From positions 310,001 through 374,000 of the forward strand of contig NZ_JQJY01000008.1 in NCBI RefSeq assembly GCF_000745775.1: a stretch of 64,000 nt of DNA, in the 5' to 3' direction. The notes beneath the pieces were generated by a model, which saw only the letters and a list, made by a program, of their open reading frames with translations, did no database searches and had not been told where the DNA came from. This document shows, one piece after another, positions 62,483-64,000 of the stretch. The first letter of the stretch is position 1; every line of letters begins with the position of its first letter. The stretch comes from Flavobacterium sp. ASV13. GTDB taxonomy: Bacteria > Bacteroidota > Bacteroidia > Flavobacteriales > Flavobacteriaceae. A program made the translations under genes and the position numbers.

Positions 62483-63943
62483 ATGCAATCACGTAGAAAA
62501 TTTATAAAAAATACAGGCATTTTTTCAGCAGGATTATTAGCGCTTCAAACGGATGTGTTTGCAATGAATTCAGACAGCTTTAATTTTGCACTTAAAGATT
62601 TTATCAGCAAAAGACCGCCATTAGCAGAAAGAAAATTTACAAGTCCAGCTATTGAAGCAGCGATTGTGCGAATCAAAAAACAAATTGTAAATCCAGAATT
62701 AGCATGGCTGTTTGAAAACTGTTTTCCAAATACATTAGACACGACAGTTGATTTTGAAATCATCGACGGAAAACCCGATACTTATGTAATTACGGGAGAT
62801 ATTGATGCTATGTGGCTTCGCGACAGTACAGCGCAAATTTGGCCTTATATTCCGTTTGTAAAAGAGGATAAAAAATTAGCTGAATTGGTAAAAGGTGTAA
62901 TCAACCGCCAGACAAAATGTATTTTGTTAGATCCTTACGCGAATGCTTTTTATAAAGATTTTAATCAGGTAAGCGAATGGAAAAATGATATGACCAAAAT
63001 GCAGCCTGGTATTCACGAACGTAAATGGGAAATTGACAGCTTGTGTTATCCTATAAGACTTGCTCATGGTTATTGGAAAGAAACTGGAGATATAAGCCTA
63101 TTTGATAAGAAATGGAAAGAAGCAATGCTTTTAGTATTGCAGACTTTTAAAGAACAACAAAGATGGCATGATAAAGGCCCTTACAATTTTCAGAGAGTAA
63201 CAGCTTGGGCGACAGACGGAGTGCCGTTAAGCGGTTACGGGTATCCTGTAAAACCTTGCGGATTAATTGTTTCTACATTTAGACCAAGTGACGATAGTAC
63301 TTTATTTGGGTATTTGATTCCAAGCAATATGTTTGCGATTGAAGTTTTGGGTTATTTGATCGAAATTTTCTCTTTACCGGCTATGTTGGACAAAGATTTG
63401 GTTGCCAAAGCCACAGAATTAAGAAATCAAGTTCAAAAAGGTTTAGAAGAAAACGGAATTATCGAGCATCCAAAATTCGGAAAAATCATTGCTTTTGAAG
63501 TAAACGGATACGGCAGTTTTCATATGATGGATGATGCTAATGTTCCGTCATTATTATCGCTTCCATATTTAGGGGCGATTAAACCTGACAGTCCGTTGTA
63601 TTTGAATACACGAAAAGTAGTGCTTTCAGAAAACAATCCTTTTTTCTACAAAGGAAAAGCGGGTGAAGGAATCGGCGGTCCACACACGGGTGCCGATACA
63701 ATTTGGCCAATGAGTATTGTTTTGAGAGCGATTACAAGTGTTGACGAAAAAGAAATTAAAGCCTGCATTGGCAATTTGATCAAAACAAATGCTGATACTG
63801 GTTTTATGCACGAATCGTTTCATAAAGACGATGTAGCAAAATTTACCCGAAAATGGTTCGCCTGGGCAAATACACTTTTCGGAGAAATGATTGTTCACAC
63901 GAGCATCAAATATCCACAGATTTTAAAAGAAAAATACATCTAA
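62483..63943 (+). CDS. GH125 exo-alpha-1,6-mannosidase
   Basis: Protein of 486 residues from the ATG at 62483, 4 bp after the GH92 stop. An upstream in-frame ATG at 62399 lies inside that gene and is not needed. The N-terminus MQSRRKFIKNTGIFSAG is a twin-arginine signal, so the enzyme is probably exported folded. The metal-independent GH125 barrel contains GDIDAMWLRDSTAQIWPYI, the EWKND and KWEIDSLCYPIRLA segments and GPHTGADTIWPMS. The family releases alpha-1,6-linked mannose, which complements the GH92 pair. It is the last gene in the window; no terminator was found before the right edge. Confidence 0.94.
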   Translation: MQSRRKFIKNTGIFSAGLLALQTDVFAMNSDSFNFALKDFISKRPPLAERKFTSPAIEAAIVRIKKQIVNPELAWLFENCFPNTLDTTVDFEIIDGKPDTYVITGDIDAMWLRDSTAQIWPYIPFVKEDKKLAELVKGVINRQTKCILLDPYANAFYKDFNQVSEWKNDMTKMQPGIHERKWEIDSLCYPIRLAHGYWKETGDISLFDKKWKEAMLLVLQTFKEQQRWHDKGPYNFQRVTAWATDGVPLSGYGYPVKPCGLIVSTFRPSDDSTLFGYLIPSNMFAIEVLGYLIEIFSLPAMLDKDLVAKATELRNQVQKGLEENGIIEHPKFGKIIAFEVNGYGSFHMMDDANVPSLLSLPYLGAIKPDSPLYLNTRKVVLSENNPFFYKGKAGEGIGGPHTGADTIWPMSIVLRAITSVDEKEIKACIGNLIKTNADTGFMHESFHKDDVAKFTRKWFAWANTLFGEMIVHTSIKYPQILKEKYI

Positions 63944-64000
63944 AATTTTCCTTTAATCAGAAATAGAATAAGTTAATAAATCAGTTGTAGTTATAGTTTC

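Overview
The window comes from a Bacteroidota genome, most likely a soil or freshwater Flavobacterium. The DNA is AT-rich. Secreted proteins end in type IX secretion (T9SS) sorting domains of both type A and type B. There are two SusC/SusD pairs, a FecI/FecR sigma/anti-sigma pair, a PorP/SprF protein, GH92/GH97/GH125 enzymes, and exact matches to the Flavobacterium -7 promoter box TAnnTTTG. No rRNA, tRNA, insertion sequence, prophage or CRISPR array was seen.

Layout. (1) 1-13.6 kb: the 3' part of a membrane-bound triple-tyrosine/LuxR regulator, then four large secreted modular proteins: a GH16 laminarinase-like enzyme, a GH64 beta-1,3-glucanase, a GH18 chitinase-like enzyme and a metzincin-type protease. 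The GH64 protein and the protease share an almost identical C-terminal cassette (betagamma-crystallin, ricin lectin, CBM6, sorting domain). (2) 14-24.2 kb: a secreted metallophosphoesterase, a convergent secreted PI-PLC-like phosphodiesterase, then ECF sigma, FecR anti-sigma, a SusC with an STN signalling domain, and SusD. (3) 24.8-29.3 kb: small envelope, membrane and regulatory genes, including a 29-residue membrane peptide. (4) 29.4-39.8 kb: a giant surface protein (two 7-repeat FG-GAP propellers, about 13 HYR modules, type B sorting domain) followed 3 bp later by its probable SprF partner, then a convergent TPR histidine kinase/response regulator pair. (5) 40-45.9 kb: a small AAA+ ATPase, YggS, DUF2024, a MocR regulator, a dienelactone hydrolase and a lipoprotein sugar dehydrogenase. 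(6) 46-63.9 kb: a polysaccharide utilisation locus: GH97, mannose-6-phosphate isomerase, a LacI regulator, SusC, SusD, GH2 beta-mannosidase, two GH92 alpha-mannosidases and GH125 alpha-mannosidase.

How it fits together. The locus in (6) should take apart an alpha-mannan or high-mannose N-glycan and pass mannose into glycolysis through ManA. LacI-type palindromes precede GH97, the lacI gene itself and susC, so one regulator probably controls it. Region (1) supplies enzymes for beta-1,3-glucan, chitin and protein. Together these cover the main polymers of a yeast or fungal cell wall, so attack on fungal biomass is the simplest overall reading; this is inference from family membership. Region (2) may target phosphodiester-containing material such as phosphoinositides or GPI anchors.

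The intergenic DNA carries several families of inverted repeats: long CGCAAAG-rich elements, a 155-bp multi-hairpin palindrome, and a 28-bp perfect palindrome. The most notable anomalies are a GH2 beta-mannosidase that appears to lack its second beta-sandwich domain, the twin-propeller giant adhesin, and candidate MocR sites around the yggS/DUF2024 and mocR promoters.
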